Positions 38,249 to 48,156 are shown, counted from the stretch's first letter. The stretch: DNA of 64,000 nt from Kineothrix sp. IPX-CK (GCF_039134705.1 NZ_CP146256.1:868001-932000); one strand, 5' to 3'. The notes: generated from the sequence alone by a model not told the origin. Translations and numbers: made by a program.

Positions 38249-38305
38249 GCAAATTTGTGCCTGCGGCCCAAAGTTTGCAGGTGCTGGAAAGGCATGGTTA
38301 TTAAT

Positions 38306-38755
38306 ATGAAGATTCTTGTGGATGCCGACGCCTGCCCTGTGGTAGCGATTGTGGAAAGAGTGGCAAAAGAGAAAGATATTCCGGTAATTTTAGTTTGCGA
38401 CAATGCCCATGTTCTCCGCTCGGCATATTCCGAGGTGGTAATCGTGGACAGAGGAGCCGACGCAGCGGATTTCAAGCTGTTTTCCTTGAGCGAACGGGGG
38501 GATGTCATAGTAACGCAGGATTACGGAGTAGCGGTCATGGCGTTGGGAAAAGGTGTGAGAGCCATTCACCAGAGCGGAAAAAGGTATACCGACGAGAATA
38601 TCGACACGATGCTTATGGAGCGTCATATCGCCAAGTCAGAAAGGCGCAAATCCGGCAAGAGCCATTTAAAGGGGCCGAGGAAGAGAACGGAGGAAGATGA
38701 TGTGCGGTTTGAGGAGTCTTTTCGGAGAATGCTGGATAACAGTCTGCTGTATTGA
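38306..38755 (+). CDS. YaiI/YqxD (DUF188) family protein
   Basis: The 149-residue protein opens with MKILVDADACPV, the metal-binding-looking N-terminus of the DUF188 family, a PIN-like fold of unknown activity. Further conserved blocks are LVCDNAH, VDRGADAADF, VTQDYGVAVMALGKG and the basic RRKSGKSHLKGPRKRT tail. The ATG at 38306 gives the family start; a frame from 38255 adds residues that do not belong. Confidence 0.88.
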   Translation: MKILVDADACPVVAIVERVAKEKDIPVILVCDNAHVLRSAYSEVVIVDRGADAADFKLFSLSERGDVIVTQDYGVAVMALGKGVRAIHQSGKRYTDENIDTMLMERHIAKSERRKSGKSHLKGPRKRTEEDDVRFEESFRRMLDNSLLY

Positions 38756-38888
38756 TAAAACGGACTCTTTTTTAATAAATTCTTTATAGCAGTTTTATTG
38801 ATATATACGGCTTAAAACGGTAGGATAATAGAGTATTGATAGAAAAATATAAATGTTGGTTACTATATAAGATATATGAGGTGATACG

Positions 38889-39740
38889 ATGTTTGGATAT
38901 ATAATTATCAACAAAGGTGATATGAAATTCAAGGAATTTGATATCTATCAAGCCTATTACTGCGGTTTATGCAAAGTATTAAAAGAAAAATACGGTTTGA
39001 CGGGACAGATGACGCTGTCCTATGATATGACCTTCATCATCATGCTGCTTTCCGGCTTGTACGAATCGGAGACAGAGACGGATTATTGCAAATGTGTCGC
39101 ACATCCCTTTGAAAGGCATATGACGAAGATAAATGAATACACAGAATACGCGGCGGATATGAACATTTTGCTGTCCTATTACAAATGCAAGGATGACTGG
39201 ATGGATAATAAAAAATACGGCAGGCTGTTATATGCACAGTTGCTTAAGAAGGGATATCATCACTTGGAGCAGAAGTATGGATGTAAGATCCGCCGTATTG
39301 AAGCATTGATGGAGCAGCTCACTAAGAAGGAAATAGATGGTTGTACAGACGTTGATGAAATGTCCCGCTTGTTTGGAGAGGTCATGGCGCAAATCACGGT
39401 ATATAAGGATGATGAATGGAAAGAGAACCTCTACAAAATGGGTTTATACCTGGGGAAATTCATCTATTTGTGCGATGCTTATGAGGACATAGAAAAAGAC
39501 TTGAAGGAAGGAAATTATAATCCCTTTTACGAGTTATATAAATATCCCGATTTCGAGGAGCAGTGCAGAAGCATTCTGGTCATGATGATGTCTGAATGCT
39601 CCAGGGAATTCGAAAAGCTGCCGATCCTAGACCATATCGAGATCCTTAGAAATATCATCTATTCGGGAGTATGGTACCGTTACGAAAAAATACACTCGGA
39701 AAGAGAAGCAAAAGAAAAGGGGCAGGCGCAGGAACAATGA
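38889..39740 (+). CDS. DUF5685 family protein
   Basis: The 283-residue protein is cytoplasmic. Its N-terminus [36 protein letters not shown] matches DUF5685, with a CxxC-like YYCGLC. It has several cysteines ([11 protein letters not shown]) and long helices with acidic clusters. It is coupled by ATGA overlap to a J-protein gene, an arrangement I have seen in related genomes, so the two probably act together. Function unknown. Confidence 0.8.
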   Translation: MFGYIIINKGDMKFKEFDIYQAYYCGLCKVLKEKYGLTGQMTLSYDMTFIIMLLSGLYESETETDYCKCVAHPFERHMTKINEYTEYAADMNILLSYYKCKDDWMDNKKYGRLLYAQLLKKGYHHLEQKYGCKIRRIEALMEQLTKKEIDGCTDVDEMSRLFGEVMAQITVYKDDEWKENLYKMGLYLGKFIYLCDAYEDIEKDLKEGNYNPFYELYKYPDFEEQCRSILVMMMSECSREFEKLPILDHIEILRNIIYSGVWYRYEKIHSEREAKEKGQAQEQ

Positions 39741-40486
39741 TAAATCCTTATGAAATACTTGGGGTATCCCCGGATGCTACCGAAGAAGAGATAAAAAAAG
39801 CATACAGAGCGCTGAGCAGAAAATACCACCCCGACGCTAACATCAACAGCCCGAATAAAGTACAGGCGGAGGAAAAGTTCAAGACCATTCAGGAGGCCTA
39901 CAGCCAGATTATGAAGGAACGCACGGAGGGTTACGGAAGTGACTCCGGCTATGGCGGTTATGGAAGCGGAAGTTATGGAAGCCGCGGTTATGGTGGTTAT
40001 GGCAGCGGAGGATTCGATGGTTATGGAGGCGGCGGTTTTGGGGGCTTTGGCGGGTTTGGAGGCTTCGGAGACAGCACCAGCACGGGTTATGAAGAGGACG
40101 GCCATTTGCGTGCTGCAGGCAATTATATAAGAAACGGATATTATAAAGAAGCGAGAACTGTGCTTGACGGCATGGACGAAAAGGGTGCAAGATGGTATTA
40201 TTATAGTGCACTTGCCCATGCGGGACTGGGAAATAACGTGGCGGCGATGGAGCATGCCAAACGTGCGGCGGCGATGGAGCCGGGGAATTCGGATTACAGT
40301 AACCTGGCATACCGGTTTGAAAACGGCGGCATGCAGTATCAGCAGAGACAGTATACCTATGGAAACCCTTATGTGGGGAACGGAAATATATGTGTAAAGC
40401 TGTGTATTGCTAATATGATATGCAATATTTGCTGCGGAGGCGGCGGAATGTGCTGCGGCGGAGGAATACCGTATGGGGGATATTAG
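39737..40486 (+). CDS. J-domain protein with Gly/Tyr-rich linker
   Basis: The 249-residue protein begins with a J-domain (residues 1-65) with the HPD motif in YHPDAN that stimulates Hsp70. A low-complexity region of Gly, Tyr and Ser follows (about 72-120), then a TPR-like helical part ([35 protein letters not shown]) and a Cys/Gly-rich C-terminus ([14 protein letters not shown]). The zinc-finger and substrate-binding domains of canonical DnaJ are absent. Start ATG 39737 overlaps the previous stop. It may target DnaK to the DUF5685 protein or to a membrane client. Confidence 0.85.
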   Translation: MINPYEILGVSPDATEEEIKKAYRALSRKYHPDANINSPNKVQAEEKFKTIQEAYSQIMKERTEGYGSDSGYGGYGSGSYGSRGYGGYGSGGFDGYGGGGFGGFGGFGGFGDSTSTGYEEDGHLRAAGNYIRNGYYKEARTVLDGMDEKGARWYYYSALAHAGLGNNVAAMEHAKRAAAMEPGNSDYSNLAYRFENGGMQYQQRQYTYGNPYVGNGNICVKLCIANMICNICCGGGGMCCGGGIPYGGY

Positions 40487-40500
40487 GAGTTATAACATTT

Positions 40501-42375
40501 ATGAATATACTTACAGTTGAGAATATAGTAAAATCCTTCGGCGAAAGAAAATTGTTCGACCATACTTCTTTTTATCTGCAGGAAGGGGAGAAGGTGGGAG
40601 TTATCGGCATCAATGGAACCGGCAAGTCCACCTTGCTGAAGATGATGGCGGGACTGGAGGAGCCGGATGAAGGAAATGTCATTCGAGCCAACCATGTTAT
40701 CTGTACCTACCTGTCCCAGCACCCGAGCTTCGATGAAGAAGAAACCGCCTTACAGGCAGTAATGAAGGAGACGAAGGAGAAGCTTCGCGCGGAGGGCGTG
40801 GGTGAGGAGGTCTGGGCTAAGGAAAGCGATGCTAAGGCCATGCTGATGGGGATTGGGATCGCAGATGTGACGGCGAAATGCGGGACCCTTTCCGGCGGGC
40901 AGCGAAAAAGGCTGGCGTTAGCAGCGGCGCTGCTTTCTCCGGCGGATATCCTCATTCTGGATGAGCCTACTAACCATTTGGATAACGAGATGGCTGATTG
41001 GCTGGAGGACATGCTGAAAAAGAGAAGCGGAGCTATCGTTATGGTAACTCATGATCGCTATTTTCTTGACAGCGTGTCGAATAGAATCGTGGAAATCGAT
41101 AAAGGACAGATATATTCCTATCAGGCGAATTATTCCGGCTACTTAGAGCTAAAGGCATTGCGCGAGGACGAAGCCTTTGCAGGAGAGAGAAAGAGACAGT
41201 CCATTCTGCGTACAGAGTTGGAATGGGTGAAGCGCGGAGCGAGAGCTCGTTCCACCAAGCAAAAAGCGAGACTTGAGAGATACGAGGAGCTGAAACAGAT
41301 GCAGGCTCCTTCTTATGATGCAAAGGTGGAGATGAGTTCGGTGGCCTCGCGGCTTGGAAAAACCACAGTAGAAATCAGTCATGTCAGCAAGCGTTACGGG
41401 GAAAAGGTCTTGATCGATGATTTTTCCTATCTTTTCCTGAAAGAAGACAGAATCGGATTTATCGGTGAGAACGGCTGCGGGAAGACCACACTTATGAAAA
41501 TACTGACGAGACAGTGCGAGCCGGATTCGGGCAGGGTGGAAATCGGGCAGACTGTAAAAATAGGCTACTACGCGCAGGAGATAGCCGCTCTGGAGATGCC
41601 GCAGAACAAAAAGGTCATTGATTATATCAGAGATGTGGCGGAATATGTGAAGACAGAGGATGGAAGCATTACAGCTTCTCAGATGCTGGAACGTTTTTTG
41701 TTTTCCGGAAGTGAGCAATATACTTTGGTCGGCAAACTGTCGGGAGGAGAGAAGCGCAGGCTTAATCTACTGAAGGTGCTTATGAGGGCTCCCAATGTAC
41801 TGATTCTGGACGAGCCGACCAACGATTTGGACATTGCTACTCTGACGGTGTTAGAGGACTATCTGGATCGATTTCCGGGAATCGTTATAACTGTTTCTCA
41901 TGACAGGTACTTTTTAGACCGAACGGTGCGCAGGATTTTTGCCTTTGAAGGAAACGGGAAGCTGCGTCAATATGAAGGCGGGTATACTGATTATGCCAAT
42001 AAGAAGGCAGCTATGAACGCTGCGCCGGCGGCAGGATCCGGTGGAAGCTTGAACGGGAAGGCGGCTAAGAGCAGTATTATAGAGAACGGTGCCATAAATG
42101 ATGCGGAGGGCGGAAAAAAGAGCTGGAAGGCACAGCCATCCAAGCTTAAGTTTACCTATAAAGAGCAGAAGGATTACGAAACGATAGAGGATGAGATCGC
42201 GAAGCTGGAGGAACATCTTGAGGTATTGGAGGAAAGAATTCTGCGGGCTTCCACGGATTTCATAAAATTAAATGAGCTGACGAAGGAAAAGGAAGAAACC
42301 GATCAGAAGCTGGAAGAAAGAATGGACCGCTGGATGTATCTTGAGGAGCTGAACAGCAGGATAGAAAGCCAGTGA
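40501..42375 (+). CDS. ABC-F family ATPase
   Basis: The 624-residue protein has two ABC domains without membrane segments, the ABC-F type that acts on ribosomes. Domain 1 has GINGTGKST, LSGGQRKRLALAAAL and LILDEPTNHLD; the linker between the domains is rich in Arg and Lys; domain 2 has GENGCGKTT, LSGGEKRRLNLLKVL and LILDEPTNDLD. A C-terminal coiled coil (about 555-624) is like Uup. It starts 14 bases after the J-protein gene. Resistance or general ribosome-rescue roles cannot be told apart here. Confidence 0.92.
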   Translation: MNILTVENIVKSFGERKLFDHTSFYLQEGEKVGVIGINGTGKSTLLKMMAGLEEPDEGNVIRANHVICTYLSQHPSFDEEETALQAVMKETKEKLRAEGVGEEVWAKESDAKAMLMGIGIADVTAKCGTLSGGQRKRLALAAALLSPADILILDEPTNHLDNEMADWLEDMLKKRSGAIVMVTHDRYFLDSVSNRIVEIDKGQIYSYQANYSGYLELKALREDEAFAGERKRQSILRTELEWVKRGARARSTKQKARLERYEELKQMQAPSYDAKVEMSSVASRLGKTTVEISHVSKRYGEKVLIDDFSYLFLKEDRIGFIGENGCGKTTLMKILTRQCEPDSGRVEIGQTVKIGYYAQEIAALEMPQNKKVIDYIRDVAEYVKTEDGSITASQMLERFLFSGSEQYTLVGKLSGGEKRRLNLLKVLMRAPNVLILDEPTNDLDIATLTVLEDYLDRFPGIVITVSHDRYFLDRTVRRIFAFEGNGKLRQYEGGYTDYANKKAAMNAAPAAGSGGSLNGKAAKSSIIENGAINDAEGGKKSWKAQPSKLKFTYKEQKDYETIEDEIAKLEEHLEVLEERILRASTDFIKLNELTKEKEETDQKLEERMDRWMYLEELNSRIESQ

Positions 42376-42449
42376 TGAAGTGCAGGGCGGAAAACCGGTA
42401 ATATATTGCATGGAAGAAATAGATTAGTGGATTTTGAGCGGGAGGGAGC

Positions 42450-42920
42450 ATGAAACAAAGGATAAAGGGGATAGGTAAGCGAATAGGAGCGGATTTGTGG
42501 AATGCTAAGGAAGCTTTGCTTGCTTTTACGGCTTACTATATTATTGTACACGCTATATATCATGCATTTTGCCCGCTGGTCATACTGACGGGATTTCCTT
42601 GTGCGGGCTGCGGAATGACGCGGGCCGTATTTTTCATGCTGACCGGACAGTTCATGCGCTCATGGAATCTCAATCCGATGGCGATTCCCGTTATATTATT
42701 CATCGGTTACTGTGTGATATGCCGCTATATCCTCGGAAAAAGGATAAAAGGCTGGAAAACCGGACTTATAATTATTGGGATCGCTATGCTCGCAGTATAT
42801 GTCTACAGGATGTGCACCGTGTTTCCCGAAAGGCCGCCGTATGTCTACACAGGAGGCAGCTTTTTGGAAAGATATGTTCCCGGTTACAGAGAAATATTGC
42901 ATAGATTATTAGGTATATGA
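42450..42920 (+). CDS. DUF2752 membrane protein
   Basis: The 156-residue protein has three membrane segments and the DUF2752 signature GFPCAGCGMTRAVFF with its CxxC pair at residues about 51-54. The role of the family is unknown; the cysteines may bind metal or be redox-active. A GGAGGGAG site supports the ATG. Confidence 0.82.
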   Translation: MKQRIKGIGKRIGADLWNAKEALLAFTAYYIIVHAIYHAFCPLVILTGFPCAGCGMTRAVFFMLTGQFMRSWNLNPMAIPVILFIGYCVICRYILGKRIKGWKTGLIIIGIAMLAVYVYRMCTVFPERPPYVYTGGSFLERYVPGYREILHRLLGI

Positions 42921-42983
42921 TAAAATGAATACTGTATATAGTGAAGAAAAAGAGTATACATAAATGAGGGAGGAAATCATACG

Positions 42984-43430
42984 ATGGATAACAACAACAT
43001 GTACCCGAACGACGGGACACAGCAAAGCGGAGTATTTACCGGGACCGGACCGGATCCGTATGGAAACAGCGATCAGAACCAAGGCTACGCCTACGGCCAG
43101 CAGAATGGCTATGGGAACAGCAGTCAGAATCAAGGCTACGGCTATGGTCAGCAGAGTGGCCAAGGCTACCAATATCCATCACAGGGCGGTTATCAGCAGG
43201 AGCTGGAGGAGCCTATGAGTGTGGGCGAATGGTTAGTTTCGCTGCTTTTAGCTATGTTCGTACCTTGCGTGGGCATCGTCTTAGTTTTTGTATGGGCATT
43301 CAGCAAGACGGAAAAAAAGAGCAAATCCAACTTTTTCAAGGCTTACCTGATCATCGCGGGCGTGGTACTGGCGATTTATATTCTTATTGTGTTAGTCATG
43401 CTGATCGCCTTTGGCGTTCAAGGCATATAA
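42984..43430 (+). CDS. Membrane protein with Gln/Asn/Gly/Tyr repeat N-terminus
   Basis: The 148-residue protein starts with a low-complexity segment (residues 1-72) made of near-repeats such as DQNQGYAYGQQNGYGN and SQNQGYGYGQQSGQGY, then two membrane helices (VGEWLVSLLLAMFVPCVGIVLVF and AYLIIAGVVLAIYILIVLV). The repeat is visible in the DNA at about 43070-43175. No enzymatic motif is seen. It has a GGGAGG site. The N-terminal region is exposed on one face of the membrane and resembles prion-like or phase-separating segments. Confidence 0.7.
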   Translation: MDNNNMYPNDGTQQSGVFTGTGPDPYGNSDQNQGYAYGQQNGYGNSSQNQGYGYGQQSGQGYQYPSQGGYQQELEEPMSVGEWLVSLLLAMFVPCVGIVLVFVWAFSKTEKKSKSNFFKAYLIIAGVVLAIYILIVLVMLIAFGVQGI

Positions 43431-43436
43431 CAACGC

Positions 43437-44303
43437 TTACGCGTTCCTTTGCCACCTGCCGGAGGCGCCGCAGGGAAGAACGAGGCCGCTGTCCGCTACC
43501 GAAAGGCCGATTTCTTCGGCAGATACATGTCCGCCGAGCTTGGAAGCGACGGCGAGGTGGATCATATAGGAAAGTACTGCCGGCTGCAGTCCGGTAGTAT
43601 AGGAATTTACTAAATAAAAAAGTGCATCTTTAGAGAGTATTTTTGCCGTCAGTTCGATGAAGGGAAAGATGCTCTCTTCTATTTTCCATATTTCGCCCTT
43701 TGGGCCGCGTCCATAGGAGGGCGGGTCCATAATGATCGCATCATAGGTGCTGCCCCGGCGGATCTCCCGCTCTACGAATTTGACACAGTCGTCCACAAGC
43801 CAGCGGATAGGAGAATCAACAAGTCCGGAAGCGGCGGCATTTTCCTTTGCCCAGTTTACCATACCCTTGGAAGCATCCACGTGAGTGACTTGTGCTCCTG
43901 CTTTTGCGGCGGCGAGAGTAGCGCCTCCGGTATAAGCGAACAGATTGAGAACCTTAATGGGTCTGCCAGCCTGTGCGATCAGGGAGGAGAACCAGTCCCA
44001 GTTCACCGCCTGCTCGGGAAAAAGTCCGGTATGCTTGAAGCTGAACGGTTTTAAATGGAATGTGAGTTCGCGATATTTTATGGTCCATTCGTCGGGAAGA
44101 TTGAAGAACTCCCATTCTCCGCCGCCCTTGGCGCTGCGGTGGTAATGGCCGTTTTTCTTTTTCCATCCGGAATTCTTTTTCTCAGTATTCCATATGACCT
44201 GAGGGTCTGGACGGACTAAGAGGTAATCGCCCCACCTTTCCAATTTTTCCCCGGACGAGGTATCTATTACTTCATAATCTTTCCATTGATCTGCAATCCA
44301 CAT
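43437..44303 (-). CDS. Class I SAM-dependent rRNA-methyltransferase-like protein
   Basis: The 288-residue protein resembles the C-terminal catalytic part of RlmI/RlmK-type enzymes: NLFAYTGGATLAAAKAGA (SAM-binding), THVDASKGMVNWAKENA and the DPPSYGRGPKGE motif. It lacks an N-terminal PUA domain. Substrate is most likely rRNA or tRNA, but unproven. It ends only six bases from the preceding gene on the other strand, with a small hairpin (AACGC/GCGTT) there. Confidence 0.85.
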   Translation of the reverse strand: MWIADQWKDYEVIDTSSGEKLERWGDYLLVRPDPQVIWNTEKKNSGWKKKNGHYHRSAKGGGEWEFFNLPDEWTIKYRELTFHLKPFSFKHTGLFPEQAVNWDWFSSLIAQAGRPIKVLNLFAYTGGATLAAAKAGAQVTHVDASKGMVNWAKENAAASGLVDSPIRWLVDDCVKFVEREIRRGSTYDAIIMDPPSYGRGPKGEIWKIEESIFPFIELTAKILSKDALFYLVNSYTTGLQPAVLSYMIHLAVASKLGGHVSAEEIGLSVADSGLVLPCGASGRWQRNA

Positions 44304-44461
44304 ATTCTATAACTCCTTATAAAAATTTATTTTAAATATACACCAACGGCACACCTTTGGCAATAAATTATACACAACGTACCTTTTAAAATGGAAATAT
44401 GTGCACAATAATATACAAAAAAGGGCAACATAAGAAATGGTAAGAAAGGAGGCTTTTGTGT

Positions 44462-44536
44462 ATGATTTACTTAAGAAATCACAAGATACAAAATGATTTC
44501 AGACTTGAAGATAAGGACAAACGAGAGGAGAGATAG
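44462..44536 (+). CDS. Short upstream ORF, candidate leader peptide
   Basis: The 24-codon frame (MIYLRNHKIQNDF and a charged end) has an AAAGGAGG site 9 bases before its ATG and stops one base before the ATG of the permease gene. This could couple translation of the permease. It is too short for a function to be read from the sequence. Confidence 0.45.
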   Translation: MIYLRNHKIQNDFRLEDKDKREER

Positions 44537-44537
44537 A

Positions 44538-45503
44538 ATGTCACGAGTATCTGTTGCGAAGAAGGCACATACGACGGTTTCGGCGAGAAAAAAGAAGACA
44601 TTTATGCTGCTTACCATGGTGGCGCCCGGAGCCATTTGGCTGATACTGATTCGCTACCTGCCGATGTTCGGCATCGTGATGGCATTTCAGGATTATAAAA
44701 TTTACACGAAAGCGCCGTCGTTAATTAATAATATAATGCATAGCAAGTTTGTGGGGATAAAGAATTTCAAGTTTCTATTTGCGACCAGCGATTCATGGAT
44801 TATGATTCGAAACACCTTGGGCTATAACATAGTCTTCATCATATTGGGACTGCTGATTTCTGTAACCTTTGCTGTTATATTGAATGAGGTTACCAAAAAG
44901 TTCGTTGCGAAAGCATATCAGACATTGATGTTTTTTCCTTACTTTTTAAGCTGGGTAGTAGCGAGCTACTTCCTGCAGGCGTTTTTGGATCCTACCAACG
45001 GACTTTTAACGCATGCCATGCAGAATTGGGGTATGAAGCCTATTGACTTTTATAACACTACGGGACCCTGGCCATACATATTGACGATAGCTTACATATG
45101 GAAGAGTACAGGATATTCGGTTGTCTTATATCTGGCGGCTATAACGGGTATCGACGCGACCCAGTACGAAGCGGCCAGCATCGACGGAGCGTCGAAGCTG
45201 CAGCAGGTTTTCTATGTGACTTTGCCCCATTTGAAAACAATGATTATTATACTCTTCATACTGGCGGTAGGTAAGATTTTTAACGCCGATTTCGGCTTGT
45301 TCTATCAGGTGCCGATGAGCTCCGGACCGATTATGTCGGTAACGCAGGTAATCGATACTTACGTATACCGTGCGATGATTGCGACGCAGAATTACAGTAT
45401 GACGACGGCAGCCGGACTTTTGCAGAATGTTGTCGGATTTATATGCATCATGGTTGCTAACGGTATTGTAAGTAAATTTGACAAGGACAGCAGCTTGTTC
45501 TAA
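44538..45503 (+). CDS. Oligosaccharide ABC importer permease (LplB-like)
   Basis: The 321-residue permease belongs to the MalF/LplB group: ALWLILIRYLPMFG-like opening and the ATPase-coupling motif EAASIDGASKLQQVFYVTLPHL. Six membrane segments are apparent. ATG 44538 follows GAGGAGAG. It pairs with the next gene, whose start lies at or just after its stop codon. No ATPase gene is present; the shared MsmX-type ATPase is known to serve such systems in other Firmicutes. Confidence 0.9.
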   Translation: MSRVSVAKKAHTTVSARKKKTFMLLTMVAPGAIWLILIRYLPMFGIVMAFQDYKIYTKAPSLINNIMHSKFVGIKNFKFLFATSDSWIMIRNTLGYNIVFIILGLLISVTFAVILNEVTKKFVAKAYQTLMFFPYFLSWVVASYFLQAFLDPTNGLLTHAMQNWGMKPIDFYNTTGPWPYILTIAYIWKSTGYSVVLYLAAITGIDATQYEAASIDGASKLQQVFYVTLPHLKTMIIILFILAVGKIFNADFGLFYQVPMSSGPIMSVTQVIDTYVYRAMIATQNYSMTTAAGLLQNVVGFICIMVANGIVSKFDKDSSLF

Positions 45504-45517
45504 TGGAGGTAATAAAA

Positions 45518-46456
45518 GTGAGTAAAAATGCACAGATGGCTTTAGGTCGCAAGAGAAAAAGGCCTATTAACGCAGTAAGTATCCCGGCAGAAATCATTAT
45601 CAATATCGTTATGACATTGTTCTGTGCGGCATGCGTTATTCCATTCATCTTCGTTGTAATTATTTCGTTTACGACGGAAGAAAGCATCAGACAGATTGGA
45701 TACTCCTTTGTTCCGCTGTCATGGGGAATAGAGGCTTATAAATACATAATGAAACTGGGAGACCAGCTATGGTTGTCCTATTTCAACAGCTTTTTTATTA
45801 CGATAGTTGGTACGGTGATCAGCGTGTTGATTTGTATTCTGTATTCGTATGCGCTCTTCCGCAGGGATTTCAAGTATAGAAGCTTTTTCTCCTTCTTTAG
45901 CTTTTTTACCATGTTGTTCGGAGGAGGGTTGGTCCCGACTTACATGGTATGTAAACAGATGCTGGGGCTCAGCGATAATTATGCGGCGCTTATCGTACCT
46001 CTTTTGGTAAATCCGTTCAATATTATCGTTATGAGAACATTTTTTCAAAGCTCTGTTCCTGAGGAGCTGATCGAGGCTGCGGCAATCGACGGCAGCGGGG
46101 AATACAATACTTTATTCCGCATTATCGTACCGATCGCAAAGCCCGGTATTGCGACTATCGCATTGCTCAATGCCCTGGCATTCTGGAACGAATGGTTCAT
46201 CGCCCTGCTGTACGTAAGAGATAGAGCGAAGATTCCGCTTCAGTATTTACTTATGCAGATGCAGAGGAATGTGGAATATTTGGCAAAGAACAGCGCCAAC
46301 ATGGGAGCGGATGCGGCTGCGGCTGCCAGCAAGTTGCCCACGCAGAGTCTTAGGATGGCCTTGGTAGTACTGATCGTAGTTCCCATCGCTTTTGCGTATC
46401 CGTTCTTCCAAAGATACATCATTGCGGGCCTTACGATAGGCTCGGTAAAGGGCTGA
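45518..46456 (+). CDS. Oligosaccharide ABC importer permease (LplC/YtcP-like)
   Basis: The product of 312 residues is of the MalG/LplC group, with the coupling motif EAAAIDGSGEYNTLFRIIVPIAKPG and LNALAFWNEWF. I favour GTG 45518, which has GGAGG 8 bases upstream; ATG 45503, overlapping the previous stop, is an alternative. It is co-transcribed with its partner permease and the binding protein. Confidence 0.9.
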   Translation: MSKNAQMALGRKRKRPINAVSIPAEIIINIVMTLFCAACVIPFIFVVIISFTTEESIRQIGYSFVPLSWGIEAYKYIMKLGDQLWLSYFNSFFITIVGTVISVLICILYSYALFRRDFKYRSFFSFFSFFTMLFGGGLVPTYMVCKQMLGLSDNYAALIVPLLVNPFNIIVMRTFFQSSVPEELIEAAAIDGSGEYNTLFRIIVPIAKPGIATIALLNALAFWNEWFIALLYVRDRAKIPLQYLLMQMQRNVEYLAKNSANMGADAAAAASKLPTQSLRMALVVLIVVPIAFAYPFFQRYIIAGLTIGSVKG

Positions 46457-46527
46457 TGCCCATCTACACGGTAGGTCTGGCAATAACGCCACTTACATAA
46501 AACTATAAATTTTTTAGGGAGGTAAAC

Positions 46528-48156
46528 ATGAAGAAAAAATTATTATCACTCGTGCTTTGTATCGCCATGTCCGCTACGATGTTAGCGGGATGCGGCAGCA
46601 CCGGCAGTACGGAAACAGCTACTGATGCGACAGAAACAACAGAAACGGCAGAAACGCCGGCTGCGGAAGAAACAGCAGAGGCTCCTGCGGAAGCAGCAGC
46701 TCTGGACACTTCCGAGCCTGTTACCTTAAAATGGTATCTCCATGGAAGCACCGTAAACGACGATAAGGCGGTTATGGAGAAAGTAAACGAATACCTCGGC
46801 GAGAAGTTGAATGTTACTCTTGAGCCTATCTGGGGAACATGGGGTGACTTCGATGAAGGCTCTACGCTTGCAATCAACGGCGGCGACGACGTAGATATTT
46901 ACTTTACATGCTCATGGTCCGCAAATGAGTACAACTCCTTTGCGAAAAAAGGCGCTTGGGTACGCCTTGATGATCCGGAAACCAATTTACTGGCAAACTA
47001 CGGCAGCGACATCTGGAATGCTCTTCCGGAAGTTCTGAAGACCGGTGCTGAAATCGAAGGTTCCGACGGATACGGCGTTTATGCTCTTCCGGCATTCAAG
47101 GATTTTGGAACACAGAACACATGGGATATTAACGTTACCTTGTTAGAGAAATACGGCTATACCTTAGACGACATCAAGAATACCGATTACTATGGTTTCG
47201 GCGATATTCTTAAGACTGTTAAAGAAGGCGAAGGCGCTGACTTCTATCCGCTGCTCGTTGAAGGTTTCGTTCTGGAAAGAATGGTAGATAATTCTATCAT
47301 CGTAAACGGCGATTCCGGAAGTCTTAACGTATTATCTTACTACATCGATCCTACGGATGTTTCCAAAGATATCGGAAGCAAGATCGTTAACAAATATGCT
47401 ACGGAAGAATATAAGAAATTCGTAGAGCAGACTCGTGAATACTATGAAGCAGGCTATATCGATCCCGGATGTGCAAACAAGCAGACGGCAAACGATTTAC
47501 GTACCTCCAAGCAGCTCAGCGGCTCTTACTTGATCGGTACGCAGTCTTACGCTTTGGGATATGAGGTACAGGCAAGCCAGGAACGCGGTATTGAAGTTGC
47601 CTTTGTTCCCTGCACACCTCCTTACGTAGATAAGACATCTACACAGGGCGCTATGATGGCTATTTCTACAGCTTCCAAGAACCCTGAAAGAGCAATGGCA
47701 TTCCTTAACCTGCTGAACACAGATCCTTATTTAATGACATTGTTAGAGTATGGTGTGGAAGGTACTCACTATAACTTAAATGATGACGGACTCGTAGTAT
47801 TTACCGCTGAACGCGATAACTACCAGCCTTGGAGAAACGGTATGGGTAATATCACTCTGCTTCCTCCTCAGGAAGGTGAAGGGAAAGACTTCTTTACGAA
47901 CACATTCATCCCTTACTATGAAGCTGCAAAGGCTATCCCTGCCTTCGGATATCAGTTCGACCCTACTAATGTTGAAACAGAACTGGCTGCTTTGGCAAAC
48001 GTAGGTGAAGAGTATGCGTTGGCACTTAGCGTTGGTGCAATCGATCCTGAGACCGCATTGCCTGAATTCCTCGATAAGCTGGAAGCTGCCGGAATGAGCA
48101 CGGTAGTGGATGAAGCAAATGCACAGTTGGATGCTTATTTTGCAAATGCTCAGTAG
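46528..48156 (+). CDS. Oligosaccharide-binding lipoprotein with DUF3502
   Basis: This 542-residue lipoprotein is the binding subunit. The signal peptide ends MLAGC with Cys22, then a Thr/Glu/Ala-rich linker (23-62). The core resembles family 1 binding proteins of the LplA/YtcQ group, and the C-terminal part (FGYQFDPTNVETELAALANV, then LPEFLDKLEAAGM) matches DUF3502. The likely cargo is an oligosaccharide. It follows two permeases at a distance of 71 bases with an AGGGAGG site and precedes a strong terminator. Confidence 0.9.
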   Translation: MKKKLLSLVLCIAMSATMLAGCGSTGSTETATDATETTETAETPAAEETAEAPAEAAALDTSEPVTLKWYLHGSTVNDDKAVMEKVNEYLGEKLNVTLEPIWGTWGDFDEGSTLAINGGDDVDIYFTCSWSANEYNSFAKKGAWVRLDDPETNLLANYGSDIWNALPEVLKTGAEIEGSDGYGVYALPAFKDFGTQNTWDINVTLLEKYGYTLDDIKNTDYYGFGDILKTVKEGEGADFYPLLVEGFVLERMVDNSIIVNGDSGSLNVLSYYIDPTDVSKDIGSKIVNKYATEEYKKFVEQTREYYEAGYIDPGCANKQTANDLRTSKQLSGSYLIGTQSYALGYEVQASQERGIEVAFVPCTPPYVDKTSTQGAMMAISTASKNPERAMAFLNLLNTDPYLMTLLEYGVEGTHYNLNDDGLVVFTAERDNYQPWRNGMGNITLLPPQEGEGKDFFTNTFIPYYEAAKAIPAFGYQFDPTNVETELAALANVGEEYALALSVGAIDPETALPEFLDKLEAAGMSTVVDEANAQLDAYFANAQ

